A stretch of 64,000 nucleotides of DNA, taken from NCBI GenBank assembly GCA_028564705.1, contig JAPXFQ010002623.1:1468001-1532000 (forward strand). Direction: 5' to 3'. The stretch comes from Apricaphanius iberus. Its lineage: Eukaryota; Chordata; Actinopteri; Cyprinodontiformes; Aphaniidae. Of the stretch, positions 10,990 through 22,784 are shown one piece after another (position 1 is the first letter of the stretch; each line of letters starts with the position of its first letter). Under the pieces are notes generated by a model. The model saw only the letters and a list, made by a program, of their open reading frames with translations. It had not been told where the DNA came from and searched no databases. The position numbers and the translations under genes were made by a program.

Positions 10990-11889
10990 TCATTCACTGT
11001 AACTTATATATCATCACTATCAACACTACTTAAAACATATCAGAGTAAGTCTAAGAGGAGGATATCTATCAAAACAAGTGACTTTCTGAGTGACTTTTTG
11101 AGTGCTGAGCTGTGATAACACACAGTATGTTTGATACAGCTCTGACTTTGGGACTGACAGTTCTTTAATCTTCTTCTATTATGGTTAGAAGCTTGGCCAC
11201 GCCCACAGACTTTGATGCAGAAAAAACATTTGAACAACTTTTAATCCACAATGCATTTAGATTATGCTGGCTCATTTTGATGTCCATATAACAAAAGCTG
11301 TAGAAGGAGTTCGTTAAGATACTACAATGTGTGTAAACACACAAAATGACGACTTTGATCCTAAATGGCTGACTTTTTATAGGGTTTGGTTGGATAAAGT
11401 ATGGTTTTGGGATGGTTAGTTTAATGCCTTGAAAAGGTGCTGTGGAGGAATTAGATTACACTCACAAAATATTTGAATACATATCTTATAGTATAGTTTA
11501 GGATGGTAAAAGAGCAGAGACCAACATTTATGTCATAAGTGGGGGTTAGGAAGTTGCCATTGAGAGTATTTGCGATTTTGAAAGTAAATTCAAATATTTT
11601 TCTGCTTTGAAACAAAGACAGTATTGTAGAAATTTGGACCGGTAAAACTACCTAAATGTACCAATAAGATCCAACTAAAACCAACTGAAGAAATGGGTTG
11701 TCAGTCAAATACGAAATATAGACGGATATATATTTATCTTAAGTAAAATAGATGAGGAAATTAACAGAACAGAGCCCTAGGCAAAGGGTCCCAAAAAACA
11801 ACACTCCCTGTCTATAAAAAAAAAAAAAACTCCCCTATGTGAAAAGAAAAACCTTCCTATGCATTTACTGATTAAATGCAGCATTTCTT
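10990..11889. other. No recognised feature
   Basis: This is AT-rich sequence with an A13 run near 11818. No repeat ends or coding signal were recognised. Confidence 0.5.
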
Positions 11890-12548
11890 AAGCCTAGTTT
11901 ATACTACTCCGTTTTGACGGAGACGGATTGATGCAGCGCCATTATCCATCGACGCAATGACAGACGGAAAAGAGGTCAATTTTCGAACTATCTGTCTCCT
12001 TCAACGTAGAGCGTATGCCTGTGATTGGTCAGTTCCACAAGAGCCAGAGATCATTTTACAAGAACAGGGCTCTATAGTCGCAGTAATCAGTAGTTATTGC
12101 AGTGTTGGGGCACTACATGCTTTATGTTGAAAGAATATATAATCTGATCGTTTGGCAATTTTGAACACAAGGAGGCGTAGGAAAACAGCAAAAAAAGCCT
12201 GCTGTGTTTGTTTCAATGCGTATTTAGAGTATCCAATGAGCTGCACCTCTATTAAAAAGCTTTACAGCTAATCAAAACTTTCTGTCATCCATTGCTCCAT
12301 GAGGGGGAAATGCGTTCATAGACTGAAGAAAAAAACTGAAACAACGCTGCAATAGTAGGCAGACAGTAGGCATAGCCGCAAAGAAAAGTTAGCACCCCCT
12401 GCTGTCCTGGTCGAGACTTGCTTTGCAACGCTGAAAAATCAATGGAGATCGGAGAGAAGGAAACGGAGAACCATAAACAAAAAACATCTTTGTCAATATG
12501 TCTGCATCTGCGTGCAAATTTGCTGTTGGATAAGTATAAACTAGGCTT
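11890..12548. mobile_element. 659 bp TIR element (MITE)
   Basis: AAGCCTAGTTTATACT at the left end is mirrored exactly as AGTATAAACTAGGCTT at the right end. The left flank reads TTAA across the junction and the right flank TTTA. This would suit a piggyBac-type TTAA target with one change or a PIF/Harbinger-type 3 bp target; I cannot decide. The subterminal sequence is rich in GACGGA words. No coding frame is present. Confidence 0.8.
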
Positions 12549-14825
12549 TAGCTGTGGTTCATTCTGGTGAAGGCAAGTCTGAAATACAACTGAAGAAACA
12601 AGGTCTCACACAGGAGACTGCAACACAGGGGAAAATATCTGTTGCTCTCGAGAAAATCAGGCATCACGTGAATTAAGAGGGGTACATTTACTGTAACAAT
12701 TATATACACCATGTTATTATCATAGAATACAGTGATGTTATCTTACTGCATCTATTGTACATGCCATTGAGTTTATTGGCCCATTAAACTGGGACTTGGT
12801 TGTGGAAAACGCTGGTTCTCTAATCACTCAGATCAGTATGAAGGATGAAATAAATCCTGATCAGGACTTGTTTGTGATTTCATTTATTTACATTTTATTG
12901 AATTTTCATTTCTTTTTAAATTAACTAGCACCTCATTTATTATGTGAAGGATTTTTTTGTCTTGTTTGGAATTCTTTTGACCAAGGTTCTGCCCGGGTTC
13001 CTTTGGTAAGCTGCTCATTTTCCAGACCTACTATTCATAAATGTTCCTATGAACATTCAACTTGAATTGCATTTAGAATTGTTAAGTTATTTATTAAAGG
13101 TAATTAATTTATTATTCTCTGATCTGTATTGTCTGAATTGGATCTTATTCATCTTTAAGAAAACAACTTACAGTACATCATAAGTTATTACGAGTTATTA
13201 CCAGTTATCACAAGTTACAAATTACAATATGTACTTTCTAAAACTAAAACACAAAACTACGGGGCTTATTTTTGTGACTACAGTTTACTTTTGACTTAAA
13301 ATGTCACAATAATTCAACAATTAGGACATTGGACATTTTTTTTAGAAAAAAGAATTCTATAACCACCATATATCTTTAAAATGTCTTAAGAAAAGAGGTT
13401 TTGCTGCACTGAATTCTGTGGTAACAGCTCATCCACAGACAATAGCAGCCATGAATTCCTGTTAAAGATGTGGGGATGTGCTTGCTGAAATGAAAACAAA
13501 TTTACTGTGCTGGGTTTTGAAAAAAGATTGAAGGTTTGCTTTCCAGTGTCTTAAATGAAGCAGCAGAAGAGGGCTTACCAACAAAAATAAAACATATTCC
13601 ATCCTGATGATAAATGGGGAAAAAGTTACATTTCACAGTAATTGCATGCTCTCTTTTTGTTGAAAAATAAATAATAAAAAAAATCCATTAAGAGGAATTC
13701 ATCAGCTCCAACAAAAGCAATTACTGTCAGCATGAGATCTGAGCATACAAAGCCATCCAGCTTTACCACACAAAAAAGTCTTCATCTACTCCCTCAGCTA
13801 GCTTTAAAAGTTATCCTAATGTTTTGTTTACCTTGAGTGGAGGCTCTTCATGCTGCGCCCTGTCAGCCAAAATAAAAATTAAAGACGACTCCTTCAGGAA
13901 TAATTGGGGTATAGACTGTTCACCAAGCAGAGCTATTCACAGTGAATGTCAGCCACTAATTATCGCAGCTTTTAAGTTTTTGTATTATATTAATGTTATC
14001 TCAACAACAATATCAAAAGCCATTTAAGATGAAAAGTCCAAGGCTTTTTCAAACTGTTTGCAGAAAACATTTCAGCAGCTTTTACTAACTGCTTTTCTCC
14101 CTATCACAACTGCTATATTCTTCACAGAAATCATCATTTTCAATACCAACCAATGTCCTTCAACTAAGCTCTTTATGCAATATTTCTACAAGCAAGAGCT
14201 CTTCATACTATCTGATCGCAGACACCCGACCCACTGCGCTCGTCAGAGCCCTCCGATATTTAACATGAGGGCACAGACGGTTGTTTAATATTCCTGACTA
14301 CGATGAAAACATTTTCATCGTTGTTTGTGCTCCCTAGTCTGATTGGAGAGTCACCTCAATTTCATCTTTATGCAAAGCACGCTGATGAAGCAGCCACTTA
14401 TCATCAAGCGGCTGGTGGTGTTATACATCAAGGTTTCAAGTTATAAAGTAATGTATGTATTATTAGTCCCGATGAGGCATGAAGCACTGTCTTTATGCAT
14501 ACGTATTCGAAGAAAGCGATATTAATTTCCCCCTACACTGACTTCTCAATGGGGAAAGTGAAATTGACATGACAGTTTTTTTTAAAGAAAGAGTTAAAAG
14601 GTTTTTATTTTCTTGCTTGCACTCACAATAATGTAACATTCAAGTACGTCTATTTTAATCTGTTATTCCCTCCACATGCAGATAGATTATATAATGTGGA
14701 ATTCCGGATGTTGTTTTATTAAATTTGTAGACCACATAAGTCACGAAATATCTGCTAAGAATAGAATATTTTTTATAAAAAAAATGTTTTCTTTGTACCT
14801 TACAAAAAAACAAAACAAAACTCCA
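12549..14825. other. No recognised gene
   Basis: There is no domain-bearing frame. Short frames at 13824-14525 are low in complexity and show no conserved motif. No paired repeat ends were found. Confidence 0.45.
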
Positions 14826-14983
14826 ACCAGTTTGTTCAGCCATCCATCCCCAAAATTTAATCAGTTCTCCCTGGTCCCACTACGGACATTTTAACAAAAC
14901 TTTCATCTAAATCCATCTATAACTTTGCTTACATTTAAACAAACAAACCCTGGCGAAAACATAACTTCCTTGGCGGAGGTAAA
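14826..14983 (-). repeat. Interspersed repeat of the 'AAGGAGGTTATGTTTTC' family, copy 2
   Basis: Read on the minus strand it begins CCGCCAAGGAAGTTATGTTT, continues with CGCCAGGGTTTGTTTGTT and then AGTTATAGATGGATTTAG. It parallels the copies at 7511 and 54180. Confidence 0.75.
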
Positions 14984-15145
14984 AACAAATCAAAATCTTT
15001 ATATGAGCGTGCTAAGAGGGGATCAAAAGAGTTTAAACAGAGCTCTTGGAACAGCTGACTATTGGGAGGAATCAAGTTCAGAATCATGTGTTTCTAAACC
15101 AGAAATTTATGTAGGTGTGCCTTTAAAAAATGTCAAGACTAAAAC

Positions 15146-16837
15146 CAGTGGTGGCTGGCCAATAGAGGGCGGTAGGGCGCCGCCCCATCACTCACAACTT
15201 GCCATATTACCTTGGACAAACATTCGAAACATTTTTTTTTATAACAACATAAAAATATTTCAAAATATATGTGTTTTCTTTCAGATGTGAAAGAGAAATA
15301 TTTTATAGTTTAAGGGGAGTTTAGTTGTGGTTGTTATACTGATCTGTGTTGTCTGAGGACGTATTTCCGCCTTGGGGAGCAAATCTTTGCCCATAGTCTC
15401 TCCTCATAAGTTGTACATGCGCAGTAGCTCCTCTTCAATACAAGAGATAGGAAGACTTGGGGCGCAGGAGAGGTGCGCCCTGAGGGGGCGGAGATTACAT
15501 ATCGCCTCCATCCCGCTGTGGGACTGAAATCAAACAACATCACAGACGTCTGTACAGCGCGGCTGATGGACAGGTTAAGCCGCGGGAGTTGGAGACGAAC
15601 GAAGAGACGCAAAATGCAGAAAGAGAAAAAGGATAATTCAGTTATATCCCTAAAAACAATATGTTATGAGATAAAAACATAGCAGGAGAAGCTTGATGTA
15701 AAAGAGCTCAGATCTGATCATTCAAACATCAGACCATTCAGCAGTAAACTGCGAGTAAAAAGCGCCGTATTTATATTGAATTATGCATGTTGGGACACTG
15801 TATAGCTTGAGTACATTTCATAGTAAGGCATTGCTGTGTTAAAAATGCACATTATCCAGTTAAAATTATGTTTTCGGACTTAAATGAGTGCTAATCATTA
15901 GCGGAAGTAGCTGTGTAGATACCGCTACTTCACAATAAGAGCATGTATTCTTATTGTTTAGATTGATGAATTTCTAGTTTATCTGCTGAGTGCTTACATT
16001 TGGGAAAGGGTAAATCATCAGATTGCATTACTAAGTCTATGTTACATTTGATTTATTTGATATTTAACAAAGCTGCTGATATCCAAATATTAAGTTTATT
16101 CATATATTTTGGTTGTTTCTACCTTACCTTGCATTTGTTGTTATTTTTCATATGAGATCACACATATCTGCTCCCTCCTCACATTTATATCACCCAAAGC
16201 TGTATCAGCAGCTTTCGTTGAAATATAAAAAGAAAAAAAAGAAATATAACAGCCTTTTCTTCACCATATCTTCTCATACTCTGAATGGCTTTAAGTTGAG
16301 CTCTTGCAGGTTCTCCCAGTGTGAACAGAGTGTTCCCAGTCTGAACCAGGACCTTTATAGACAGCTCAGTGTTTCCTCCTCTACAGTAGCAGTCTGTTCT
16401 AGCAAAACTGTTGAAGCCTCTACCTGAAATCCTTCTGCTACCGTAGGATAGTCCTATTAAGAGGATGATCAGGGTTTTCCAACATGATTGAGAAACAGTC
16501 AGCTTTACATATAGAAAATGTTAGCCAGTTAGTTTGTGTTAGCAACTGGCTAAAAGATCAATAGTTTAAAAGGGTAGTATGTGAATGTGATTGTGGAGTC
16601 AAAAACAAAATTCTATTAATCTCTCCTTTATTTCATGAAAAAAGAGCTACGGCAATTGTATGTGTCCCTTTACACTAAAAATTGTAGTTTGTCATATTTA
16701 CGAATGTTAGTTAGTCAGGATAAATTCACAGCTACCCTGTAATTAATTAGTTGAAAAAACCAAATTATAGTTTGACAACCCTGATATCTAGCCATCATCG
16801 TCATCCTCCCTGGAGAAAACTCCACCAGCCGCCACTG
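15146..16837. mobile_element. Non-autonomous hAT element, 1.7 kb
   Basis: The left terminus CAGTGGTGGCTGG and the right terminus CCAGCCGCCACTG are inverted copies with one mismatch. The flanks are ACTAAAAC (15138-15145) and ACTAAAAG (16838-16845), an 8 bp target duplication with one change. CAG ends plus 8 bp duplications are diagnostic of hAT. Inside are a GC-rich subterminal stretch (GGGCGGTAGGGCGCCGCCCC) and AT-rich filler, with no transposase. It needs a transposase from elsewhere. Confidence 0.9.
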
Positions 16838-16845
16838 ACTAAAAG

Positions 16846-17588
16846 CTTTGAAAAGTTCCAAATGTGTGCTTAATACCTTAACTAAATTTGGATGTAGGGA
16901 CGTAATATCAACAGATGTTCCTATGTGTGATGTACTCTAGCTTGCAGTGTACATAAAAAATACATTTTAATCTTAAAACAACACCAAAGAGCTGACTGAA
17001 AAAAACAACCTGTAAATAAAAAATTCTGAAACTGGAAAATAACTGAATGTCACTTCAAAATAATTAAATAATTTAAACGTAACTAATTTTCAGAACATTG
17101 GTTCAGTTAAAGGTGTCATGTACTGGTGTTTTTATAAAAATGTTCCGTGTTCTCTGGTATGAATGAGTCTGTGAAAGAAATCCTTCCCCTCACTATTTTT
17201 TCTCAGTGTATTTCAGTTCAGCACGGCAGTGGTCGGGGAGAGTCAGCATGATTTTAGGGGCTTGTTCATCAAGATTAGTAACATGCAAGTTTCTGTCCTC
17301 TGATTGGCTAACTGCAACACAAGTCTTACACTATCTCAATTTACTAAAATCAGAAAACTGTAATGTTAAACCAAATTCATGGCAGTATTTAGCCTTAGAT
17401 GGAGTTTACCACACAATTTTGGCTGCATTCCCAAACAACACCAGACCGCGACGGCCGTTACCAGCCTTGCACTTAGCATGGATCAGGATGATTCAGCCTC
17501 TAGAGCTATGGTCTTCTGTATGGTACACACCTGCCAGTCGGACAGGGATTTTGCGCTGCAATCTTCCCTCTTTGTTAATGTGGTAAAC
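16846..17588. other. No recognised feature
   Basis: A 126-codon open frame at 17206-17586 shows no domain, biased composition or family resemblance, and is more likely a chance frame. Confidence 0.4.
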
Positions 17589-17940
17589 CTTATTTGTAGG
17601 GATGCACGGATGTGAACATTTTGGCCGATGTCGATATCCGATAATTTTTCTATAATGGCCGATGCCCGATATTTGCCCATATCAAAAACAATTTTTTTTA
17701 TGTTTATGAGAGGATAAAAGTTTATACATTCTGAATTTCTTCCTTAATTTTCACAATGTATGTTATTTTCAAATAACAGGTTACAGGGCTACCGTAAAAC
17801 ACGAGTAATCAACTTTTACCACCTATCAAGCATGCCATACTTTATGGCAACATGTTTTCAGCCTTTTGCACTCCTGTTAAACTAAAATTTGTGCAAAAGG
17901 CTAAATCAAAAAATCCAAAACATGTCCTGATTGTTTGTGC

Positions 17941-18040
17941 AGATTTTTATGTAAATGTCTATTGTATGTTTATTATTTACGATCTGATGCAGATTTTTAT
18001 GTAAATGTCTATCGTATGTTTATTATTTACGATCTGATAT
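17941..18040. repeat. 50 bp tandem duplication across a LINE insertion junction
   Basis: The unit starting AGATTTTTATGTAAATGTCT occurs at 17941 and 17991 with one internal T/C change and a different last dinucleotide. Its first part belongs to the hAT and its second part to the inserted LINE tail, so the duplication arose after the LINE had inserted. Confidence 0.85.
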
Positions 18041-18211
18041 TTATTTGTATTTTTACTTATTTTTGTTCATATTTTTCTTTTTTTTCTTTTTTTATTTCAC
18101 TTATTCAAGTTCTGTACTGGAGAAAAAAGTTTGCCGGAGTCAAATTCCTTGTATGTGACATACTTGGCCAATAAACTGATTCTGATTCTGATTCTGATTC
18201 TGATTCTGATG
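17955..18211 (+). mobile_element. LINE 3' tail insertion with (GATTCT)n end
   Basis: GTCAAATTCCTTGTATGTGA, CATACTTGGCCAATAAACTG and then five GATTCT units form the 3' end of a widespread fish non-LTR element. Only the last 200 bases or so are present, as usual for 5'-truncated LINEs. The word ATGTC borders both sides and may be the target duplication. A parallel hAT subterminal unit at about 18490-18600 runs through this point without the insert (TAAATGTCCAAACACTGAAA), which supports the placement. Confidence 0.75.
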
Positions 18212-18639
18212 TCCAAACCCTGAAACAATGTTTCTACCAAAAAAACATAAAAAAAACTTTTGGACTTTTTTTTAAAGTCCATTTTAAAATCCTTCTATGA
18301 AAATGTTCAAACAAAAATGAGAACCTTGACATAACTGTAATTCGAAAAGACATGGCCTTTGTACATTCTCCAACTTAAAGCAGCAACAATGTTCTCAAAG
18401 TAAATGTCCTAAACAAACAGTGCTTCCAACTAACAATATGCAGTAAGTTATACTGCAGGCCTACTTAATCAGCAAAGGCACGTTTTTTTTATTCCAATTA
18501 AACTCAAATTTGTGAAAAAGGCTAAATCAAACTATGCAAAACTTGTCCTGATTCACATTTTCTCAACTTGCACTGTAATTTTTTAAGTAAATGTCCAAAC
18601 ACTGAAACGGTGTTTCACCTAACGCTGTACAGTAAGTTA

Positions 18640-18906
18640 TAGTCCTGGCCTACTTCATCACTAAAGGCAGGTTTTTTTGATAAAGAGAAGCATTTCTGCT
18701 TTCTCACACTGAATCCTATTTCTCTTTTCATCAACAGTTTGTGATGCAGCAGAAAAGAGACGTTCGCTGTCCACACTTGTACATGGAGCTGAACGGTACT
18801 TGCACGCTGCTTTGGCCAGGGCAGGAAAGCGAGACATGTTGCTTTTCCAATACTGCAGCGGGCTCTCATTTCTGGGGATGAGGGGCTCACTCAGAAAGCC
18901 ATGCAC
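18640..18906 (-). pseudogene. hAT transposase C-terminal dimerisation domain
   Basis: The minus-strand frame reads FLSEPLIPRNESPLQYW, NMSRFPALAKAA, TSVDSERLFSAA and EKRNRI, ending KAEMLLFIKK. This is the hATC dimerisation region of hAT transposases of the ZBED/fish type, with the hallmark S.DSER.FS..........R motif. It forms the last part of the transposase, which starts at about 21590. It is separated from the middle part by about 300 bases of non-coding sequence and cannot be translated in continuity. This small segment is well preserved. Confidence 0.9.
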
Positions 18907-19209
18907 CTACAGGAATGTAGACAAGTGTATTACTATGCATGTCTGCTAAATTACCAGCAGTCTAGACATTACTGTTATCCTCCCCTTAAGAGCTTTGATG
19001 AACTTTGCTCTGAGGAGATGACCAGTGCTCAAGGTCCAAATCAAGTGGGCAGAGAAGCATTAATAAATAATATTTTTATAATGATTAGCTCTTTCATTTA
19101 AGTAAATGTATTACTTTAGTAACTCTATAGAATTCACAGCACATTCATTTTTTAAAAATCCCTGCATAAAGGACTTCGTTATTTTAATAAAAGACTAGGT
19201 CTGTTAAGC

Positions 19210-19705
19210 CTATACCTCCACACTTGTGTGGCTTGTCAGGCCTGCCTGCTGCTCCATGGTCGAGTTTTCCTCCAGAATTTCATCATGCATGTCAAGCAGC
19301 GACTTTCCACCCTCATCACTTGTTCTCATCTTCTTTTCTTGCGGTTCTTCTTTGTCCGGTGTCTCCGTAGCGCTGTCGCTGTACGTCATTTTGTCCACTT
19401 GCTGCTGGAGCGTATTTACCGCCGCTTGCTTGGTGACTGTGGGTCAAGGATCGTTGCCAAGTAGTAAAGCGACTCAGAGAAAGCCCTTCCAAATCGCTCG
19501 TTCACTGCTTCCAGGAGTGTGTGCTTTGCTGTGCGGACCCCTCTGTCTGTGTTAGCTGTCTTGCTCAGCAAACATTTCAGTGCCACAACAGACGGAATCA
19601 CGTCGGCAGTAGTAGCCTGATGTGAGCTGATCTCGCTCGTTAATTTTTCAAATGGAGTTAGCAGTGTCGTCATGTTTTCAACGAGGCCCCACTGATATGC
19701 ACTTA
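19210..19705 (-). pseudogene. hAT transposase core, C-terminal half
   Basis: The minus strand reads LSAYQWGLVENMTTLLTPFE, then SEISSHQATTADVIPSVVAL, KCLLSK and YYLATILDPQ. This is the part of the hAT catalytic core around the ATxLDPR segment. It continues with an acidic linker (ETPDKEEPQEKKMRTSDEG) that is interrupted by a frame break at about 19400-19416. In the intact protein the N-terminal residue here joins directly to the segment at 20436, once the insertion at 19709-20427 is left out. Confidence 0.85.
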
Positions 19706-19708
19706 AAC

Positions 19709-20427
19709 CAATGGCCGCTGGCTGCTCTGCTTTGTGACCGCATACCATGGAGGTAAAAGTTGATTACCATTGCTCCTCCATTGCTGTAGTACCTCCATTT
19801 GGCCGCTAGGCCCCCATTGAAAAGCATTGGACTTTAGACACGTTAAAAACAACTTTAATGCCTGGTGCCCAATTTTTTAAAACTTTCTATGGCTACATAT
19901 TCTTCCTGAGATAACGCTGGGCTCATCAAAAAAATAGGCACCAGGCTGGTTTTCGTGAGATCATTTTTTGAAATCTTGCATAATTAATGAGGGGGCCGGA
20001 CTTTGATTGACAGGCCGTTTCGTTGGCCTTTAATTATAGTAACACTACATTCTAATAATTATTTCAAGTTACTAGTTCTTACCTTTTGAGTTTTGAGAAA
20101 TAGGAAAACCGTCGGAGGAGCGCGGATACGGCAGCAGTCAGGCATGGGGCTATTATCCTTTAGCTTAACTAGCCAAGTTTAGCATCAGAGCTAAAGATGC
20201 GGGAGCAGAATGGGCGCGATTATGACCGTACTACACACCCATACACGCCCCGCGAAGGCAGAGTCTACAGTGAAGATCCTGCCCCTATGCCCTTTTTAGG
20301 AACATGCTTCGTCAGAGCTGGGGAGGAGGAGTCTGTGAATCCGCCATGAATTCCCCCATGAAAGTGTGTAATTCTGGTAAACGGGGTGCAGTGAGGAGGC
20401 ACTGTCTATTCTTTTTTACAGTCTATG
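19709..20427. mobile_element. 719 bp element nested in the hAT transposase
   Basis: ACTTAAAC occurs immediately outside both ends (19701-19708 and 20428-20435). Removing the 719 bases plus one copy of this word restores an uninterrupted minus-strand reading (HELPACLS joined to AYQWGL), so the boundaries are exact. The ends are CAATGGCCGC and ACAGTCTATG. The second is the well-known fish repeat end TAGACTGTAAAA on the minus strand. The 8 bp duplication suggests hAT-type mobilisation, though the inverted ends barely match beyond CA. It has no coding frame of note. Confidence 0.88.
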
Positions 20428-20435
20428 ACTTAAAC

Positions 20436-20950
20436 ATGCAGGCAGCTCATGATCTGCTCCATATACACCAAGCGCGCGCTTTTGATCCAGTAGACTTTTC
20501 ATCATAAGAAAAGTACTATTTCACCTGGTTGCCACATCTTGTTGTAGCATCTTGGTTTTCATGCCTAACTCTTGCTGTATGTCTCTCAGCCGAGAGGTAG
20601 CAAGTTGAGAATGACGAAAATGTCCGACTATATTCTCCCGATCGCCACACAGTCAGAAATGCCCCTGCTGGCTTAACACTCCGTCATGCACTGCTAGCTG
20701 CAGCGTGTGAGCCATGCAGCCCAGGCTTTTAACGGCGCACTCCTCCATTGCCTTCTGCATATTCCGCGCATTGTCACGAAGTACAACATGCACATTGTCT
20801 TTTTAATTTTCCACGTAGCAAACATGCAGTCCAATGCACCAGCGATGGCGACTCCCGTATGCGATCCTGCAAACTCTTGCGCATGTAAAAGAGCTCTCTT
20901 GCTTTCAAAGTTTTCATTAATTCAATGAGCAGTAAGGCTCAACATACTCA
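20436..20950 (-). pseudogene. hAT transposase core, N-terminal half
   Basis: The minus strand, in more than one frame, reads VVLRDNARNMQKAM, then GCMAHTLQLAVHDGVLSQQ, then HSQLATSRL-like sequence, QQELGMK-like sequence and ADHELPACLS. These are in the correct order for the hAT RNase H-like core; the DNA.NM and C.AHTL.L motifs are conserved. Stops and frameshifts (for example after LSQQGHF and before HVVLRDN) make it non-functional. It sits between the BED part upstream and the 719 bp insertion downstream. Confidence 0.85.
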
Positions 20951-20956
20951 TCTGAC

Positions 20957-21590
20957 TTATATTTGAGCTCAATATACCGGTGTGAAGCTAATGTCCGTCG
21001 CATTGTCCAACAATTTGCAGATATGCCTGGCCACGACTTCATACAAAGCAGGGAGGGAGACTTCGGAAAAGTAGCGCTGACTTGGCAGACTGTAACGAGG
21101 TTCAATATGCTCCATCAGTCGCCGAAATCCTCGGTCCTCCACTATGGAAAATGGCTGTTCGTCAAGAGCAATCATTTCCATTATCGTGTTGGTTATTGAC
21201 CTGGCTTTTGCGCTGTCCTTGGCAAATTTCTTGGTCTGGTCGAGTACCTGCTGTATAGGACTACCAGCTGCTGCCGCTTTCGTCTTTGCTTGCTGGCTAA
21301 TGTTAGCAGCACTTTTTTCCGGAAATTGCTTGTGTAATTCAGGGTGGCAGTTTTTTAGATGGCAATTCAAATTTGTGGTGTTGAATGACTTGACCCTCCT
21401 CGCATTACCTCGACTTTGCAGGTGTTTCAAACTGCTTTTCGAGTGTCTTCTTTTGACACGGTGAAAAACGCCCACGCCGCTGACATTTATTCTCCTCTTC
21501 AGTTTAACATCCCACAATCCTATGCTGCCTTTGCACCTGAAACTGTGTCCTCACTTGCCCAAACAAATACACATGGCAAAATCCCCTCTC
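20957..21590 (-). pseudogene. hAT transposase N-terminus with BED finger
   Basis: A minus-strand open frame of 182 codons (21517 to 20969) contains SFNTTNLNCHLKNCHPELHK, the helix and histidines of a BED zinc finger. It then has QAKTKAAAAG, FAKDSAKARSITNTIMEMIA, PFSIVEDRGFRRLMEHIEPR and YSLPSQRYFS, the conserved region between BED and core in ZBED-like hAT transposases. The first half of the finger is in another frame (TVSKEDTRKAV, a stop at the expected first cysteine, then NTC). The finger is therefore broken by a nonsense change and a frameshift. Confidence 0.88.
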
Positions 21591-21732
21591 AAGACACAGC
21601 AAGATGAATACGCATCGGTTGTGGTTATCGGCCCAATTTTACTCATTGGACAGATGCCGATAGATTAAAAAATGATGGACATCGGCCGATACCAATATTT
21701 ATGCAGATATATCGTGCATCCCTACTTATTTG

Positions 21733-22784
21733 TTTCTTTTCCTCCACTTAGTAATATGGTTAAATTCAACACTTCGTGTCTTATGATCCAGCCCCGCCTG
21801 CTGATGCGCGGGAAGGCTCATGTCGAGCTCCTTGCACCACAAGAATGAGCTCCTGATATTACACTTCATGGTTTGAAGGACAATTAAACAAGCTACATCG
21901 CAGGGTGGATGTGGTCATGGATATTAGCATGTTAGCCAAGATAGTATATTTCATTGTCATGGCACATTTTAACACAATACTTAAAAAAATTAATCATTGG
22001 GTGAACTATTTATTTTTTACTTACAGTAGCCTAGAAGCTGGTGTTCCACCTTTTGCTACAGATCGTGGTTTTCTATACAGCTTTGGGGCAAAGGCAGTGC
22101 TCTATTGTCCGTAGCTATGAAGGTATTATGTTCAAAGTGACTGAACAAATCACTAACAGAGCCTCAAATTTTCCATGTGGTTTTTCAGAAACAAATTCCA
22201 ACCATTTTTTCTCCAGGTCCACTTCTGTGGGGAAAAATAAATAAAAAATGGCATTGATATGTTAACTCCACAAACACCGAACGTGTTCTGCCATGTTGTA
22301 GAGTTGCTAATTGGTAGCTTCTCGTAGCTTCAGCTCAGCTGTGCTATCTGGTCAAAACAATGCAGCCATCCTGTCGCTGATCTCAAGCCTGATGATGGTC
22401 GATGAACCGGCTTCTTTTGGACTAAGCCGTTTTCTGGTCTATTTTTTATTGAAGGAGACCTTTAAAATTTCCTCTAAGGCCAATGTCACTTTTTAGTAAA
22501 TCTTACACAGCTTAGCATCTGGAGGGTAACTAGTATGATGTAGCCCTAAAATGTTAACGCTGGTTCTACATACACTTTCTAGACTGGGAAGATACTTTAT
22601 ATTATCTTTATGAGTGTACTTTATACTGTATGTGTATCTGTTCTTCAGCATACCCATTTCAAATGTATCATTTACTCCCCAGCATCCCATCAAAAGCATC
22701 AGAAGCCTGTAAATCTCCTGTTAATTAAAGTCAGATTTACGGGAGTACACAAACATAACAGGCAGAAATGTTAGTGCAAGACTG
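21733..22784. other. No recognised feature
   Basis: Short frames of 60-70 codons only. No recognised family or repeat ends. Confidence 0.45.

Larger units (their letters stand above)
17597..21724 (-). mobile_element. hAT transposon with dead transposase, 4.1 kb
   Basis: The left terminus TAGGGATGCACGGAT and the right terminus ATATCGTGCATCCCTA are inverted copies. The 8 bp target duplication CTTATTTG is perfect (17589-17596 and 21725-21732). Subterminal words CGATATCCGATAA and ATCGGCCGATACC appear at the two ends. The transposase runs on the minus strand from about 21590 to 18640 in broken pieces. Two insertions lie inside: a LINE tail (about 17955-18211) and a 719 bp element (19709-20427). 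Near the left end a subterminal unit is repeated (CAGTAAGTTATA at 18441 and 18629; AAGGCTAAATCAAA also occurs in two copies). Confidence 0.92.

Noticed and set aside
17206..17586. 126-codon frame between two hAT elements
   Set aside because: No domain, no splice context, and another frame is open in the same region; likely chance.
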